Source: Pedobacter sp. Leaf170 (GTDB lineage: Bacteria; Bacteroidota; Bacteroidia; Sphingobacteriales; Sphingobacteriaceae). From it: a DNA stretch of 64,000 nucleotides. Positions 62,494-64,000 of the stretch are shown here, piece by piece. The notes under the pieces were generated by a model. That model saw only the letters and a program-made list of their open reading frames with translations. It did no database searches and had not been told where the DNA came from. Location: contig NZ_CAKLBP010000010.1 of the NCBI RefSeq assembly GCF_920984665.1, positions 34,555 to 98,554 on the forward strand, given 5' to 3'. The stretch's first letter is position 1, and each line of letters starts with the position of its first letter. The position numbers and the translations under genes are program-made.

Positions 62494-62521
62494 AAAGCTC
62501 ATCGAAAGATGGGCTTTTTTT
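62494..62521 (+). terminator. Rho-independent terminator of tRNA-Met
   Basis: AAGCTCATC-GAAA-GATGGGCTT with a GAAA tetraloop, followed by TTTTT, starting 10 nt after the tRNA. Confidence 0.88.
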
Positions 62522-62716
62522 GTTTGAAGAGGTGCTGGCGTAGGTGTTAAGGCAGTAATGGCTACATGCATTTGATTGAACTAATATAATCATTCTACCC
62601 TACCGTTGCAAGCAATCACCATGGTATTTGTTACTTAAGTGACGCATTAACTGACGCAGGTTTTTATTTTATTGTCTGAAGATACATATCTTTGATTTGC
62701 ATTATAAACTACTTCG
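62522..62716. other. Junction between tRNA-Met and the accessory segment
   Basis: It contains the direct repeat TGACGCA-TTAAC-TGACGCA (62640-62658) and a -7 box TATCTTTG (62687-62694) ahead of the next gene. No gene is seen. The position after a tRNA is a typical place for an integrated element, but no att duplicate or integrase is visible in this window. Confidence 0.4.
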
Positions 62717-63511
62717 ATGTACACTATAACCCTTCTTCTAGATTTAAGTAGATTAAGATCATACTTCCCAATCTTAGATGAAACCTCAACAGTGCAACCA
62801 ACTTCGATTTCTCTTGAATATATTGGCGAAGAGAACTTCAAACGAATTAATATCGAGTTGCTGCAAAAGCTTGAAGAATATAAACTCACTGAGCATCATA
62901 ACGAACTCTTATATTTAATCTTATTGAAGAACGAACAGATCAGGGGTCGCTACGACGCATACTGGGAGAACTATAATGATGATCTAACATCTAAGGAGGT
63001 AGCAAAGTTCTTGTTAACTTTTAAAGAAACAAGACCAACTGAACATTTTCAGCTTGTAGCTAGACCTACATTATCATCAGCCAGTGCAATAAAAGATACT
63101 GCGATAGCCAAATGGATGTGTGAAGTGCTTTACGATAGGATTGAGCGTAAAGACTTTCCTTTAGGTCTATTTGGAGAGAAGCTTCTGTTTGATCTTTTCG
63201 GAAACAACCCAGAGTCAAGTAAGACAATTGATATCGGTAGGCTTAAGTTAATAGCTAACAAATCACCCAAGGTTCCCACTGTGAGATTAAGGAAGCTCTA
63301 CGTTGAACTATGCTGCTATCTTCAGCCATACATTATCGACCAAACTCATCTTACCGCTCAGGAAGGAACTCTCCTTACAGACCAGGAAGCTAACCTCTTC
63401 TTTTGTATTTTAGAAATGATTGGATACATTGACAAGGATAAAATAACATCTGAACCAAAGGACTATATGCATTCCATGTTCTCAAAACATGCTAAGCTAT
63501 ACACCTCATAA
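62717..63511 (+). CDS. Hypothetical protein after tRNA-Met
   Basis: The product has 264 residues and is not recognised. It looks like a soluble, mostly helical, acidic-to-neutral protein with no signal or membrane segment. Visible stretches include EENFKRINIELLQKLEEYK, KDTAIAKWMCEVLYDRIERK and LRKLYVELCCYLQPYIIDQ. Codon use has more AAG, GAG, CTT and AGG than the housekeeping genes, as in recently acquired DNA. A -7 box lies about 25 bp upstream. It and the small gene downstream are probably cargo of an element at the tRNA, an inference from position and codon use. Confidence 0.65.
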   Translation: MYTITLLLDLSRLRSYFPILDETSTVQPTSISLEYIGEENFKRINIELLQKLEEYKLTEHHNELLYLILLKNEQIRGRYDAYWENYNDDLTSKEVAKFLLTFKETRPTEHFQLVARPTLSSASAIKDTAIAKWMCEVLYDRIERKDFPLGLFGEKLLFDLFGNNPESSKTIDIGRLKLIANKSPKVPTVRLRKLYVELCCYLQPYIIDQTHLTAQEGTLLTDQEANLFFCILEMIGYIDKDKITSEPKDYMHSMFSKHAKLYTS

Positions 63512-63616
63512 TCAAGGCTATATTTAATTCTTTTTTTAGCATTTTTCTGTTGCCCACTGTGCAATTTAGTATTCAGACCTTCGAAGTGTTGTGGAACAAT
63601 TCACACACCAAGAAAG

Positions 63617-63790
63617 ATGAATATATCGAATAACAAATTAAACAAGATTAGTTTAGAAGAACTAAACCGCATCGCAAAATCTGGCGAACACACTGCAATC
63701 GTTGATAGCTTTATCAACTCCCTTGATGATCAAACCATCGATGATGATATCAATTGGGATATAGAGGTGATTGACCCTAGTGATTATTAA
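63617..63790 (+). CDS. Small acidic hypothetical protein
   Basis: The product has 57 residues from ATG 63617. NKLNKISLEELNRIAKSGEH forms a likely helix. The C-terminal half is very acidic (LDDQTIDDDINWDIEVIDPSDY). It could be an antitoxin-like, inhibitor or DNA-mimic peptide, but nothing specific supports any of these. It lies about 100 bp after the unrecognised 264-residue gene in the same direction. Confidence 0.45.
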   Translation: MNISNNKLNKISLEELNRIAKSGEHTAIVDSFINSLDDQTIDDDINWDIEVIDPSDY

Positions 63791-63942
63791 CTTTTATAAC
63801 AACACATAAAAGATATCACTTATGGCAACACATTATAACTTTTCTACGCTGCAACTTTACAACTCTTTGCAACCGTAAGCCTACGACCAACCCATCTTGA
63901 CTTAACTTGTTTTGACTGTTAATTTTGATTAAAAATCATGAT

Positions 63943-64000
63943 ATGAAAAAACCAGTTTTACAGTCAAACGAAATGTTTCCCCATGTTGAGGCCTGGATGT
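63943..64000 (+). CDS. Start of an unidentified gene, cut by the window end
   Basis: An open frame from ATG 63943 reads MKKPVLQSNEMFPHVEAWM and continues beyond the window. The EMFPHVEAW segment is faintly like the N-terminus of small helix-turn-helix proteins of IS66-type elements, but 19 residues are not enough to decide. It is listed so that the edge is not overlooked. Confidence 0.3.
   Translation, partial: MKKPVLQSNEMFPHVEAWM

Overview
The window is chromosomal DNA of a Bacteroidota bacterium, most likely a Pedobacter-like member of the Sphingobacteriaceae. The evidence is AT-rich DNA, almost no Shine-Dalgarno sequences, many -7 boxes of the Bacteroidota form TAnnTTTG, a SusC/SusD pair, a TPR-LuxR regulator, lipoproteins that begin with SCKKD, and a topoisomerase IV (ParC/ParE) of the Bacteroidota type. 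It is mostly housekeeping sequence, with a possible accessory segment after a tRNA-Met gene at the right end.

Layout. 1-2.2 kb: tail of msrA, then a TPP riboswitch that leads a two-gene unit (PnuT-type thiamine transporter and an acyl-CoA-dehydrogenase-like flavoprotein). 2.2-18.7 kb: parC, cdd, a TamB-like giant with its Omp85 partner, YihY, a hybrid histidine kinase and parE. 18.9-28.7 kb: an amino-acid permease and a sugar-uptake locus (TPR-LuxR regulator, GPH symporter, SusC/SusD) with no glycoside hydrolase. 29-34 kb: DEAD-box helicase and leuS. 35-44 kb: an envelope and RNA-modification block (ftsX, DUF3098, uppP, truB, yitT, ribF, a CPA2 antiporter, a DUF2157-like protein). 44-54.5 kb: a LysE exporter, uvrA, an ECF sigma factor with a small downstream gene, an MFS exporter behind a palindrome, nth, recA and tsaD. 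54.5-62.3 kb: a second TamB-like giant, ribBA, an LptF/G permease and a START-like protein. 62.4-64 kb: tRNA-Met followed by unrecognised genes.

The most striking object is leuS. It encodes a 1091-residue leucyl-tRNA synthetase with an extra block of about 150 residues that reads as a Vsr-like DUF559 endonuclease domain. The block is in frame, is bordered on both sides by GC-rich CCTCCCC/GGGGAGG sequences, and a third GC-rich insert of the same type lies just before the KMSKS motif. The synthetase motifs are intact, so this looks like a mobile endonuclease tolerated inside an essential gene.

Non-coding structure is rich. Five dispersed palindromes fall into two subfamilies. Several islands of degenerate 7-bp periodic repeat change orientation internally, and one of them sits in frame inside ribF. 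Downstream of recA a 93-bp hairpin unit occurs three times, bracketed by an exact 82-bp duplication of the recA tail and terminator. ParC ends in QLGLF, which fits the sliding-clamp-binding consensus.

All assignments come from reading the sequence and from family knowledge. No database search was run.
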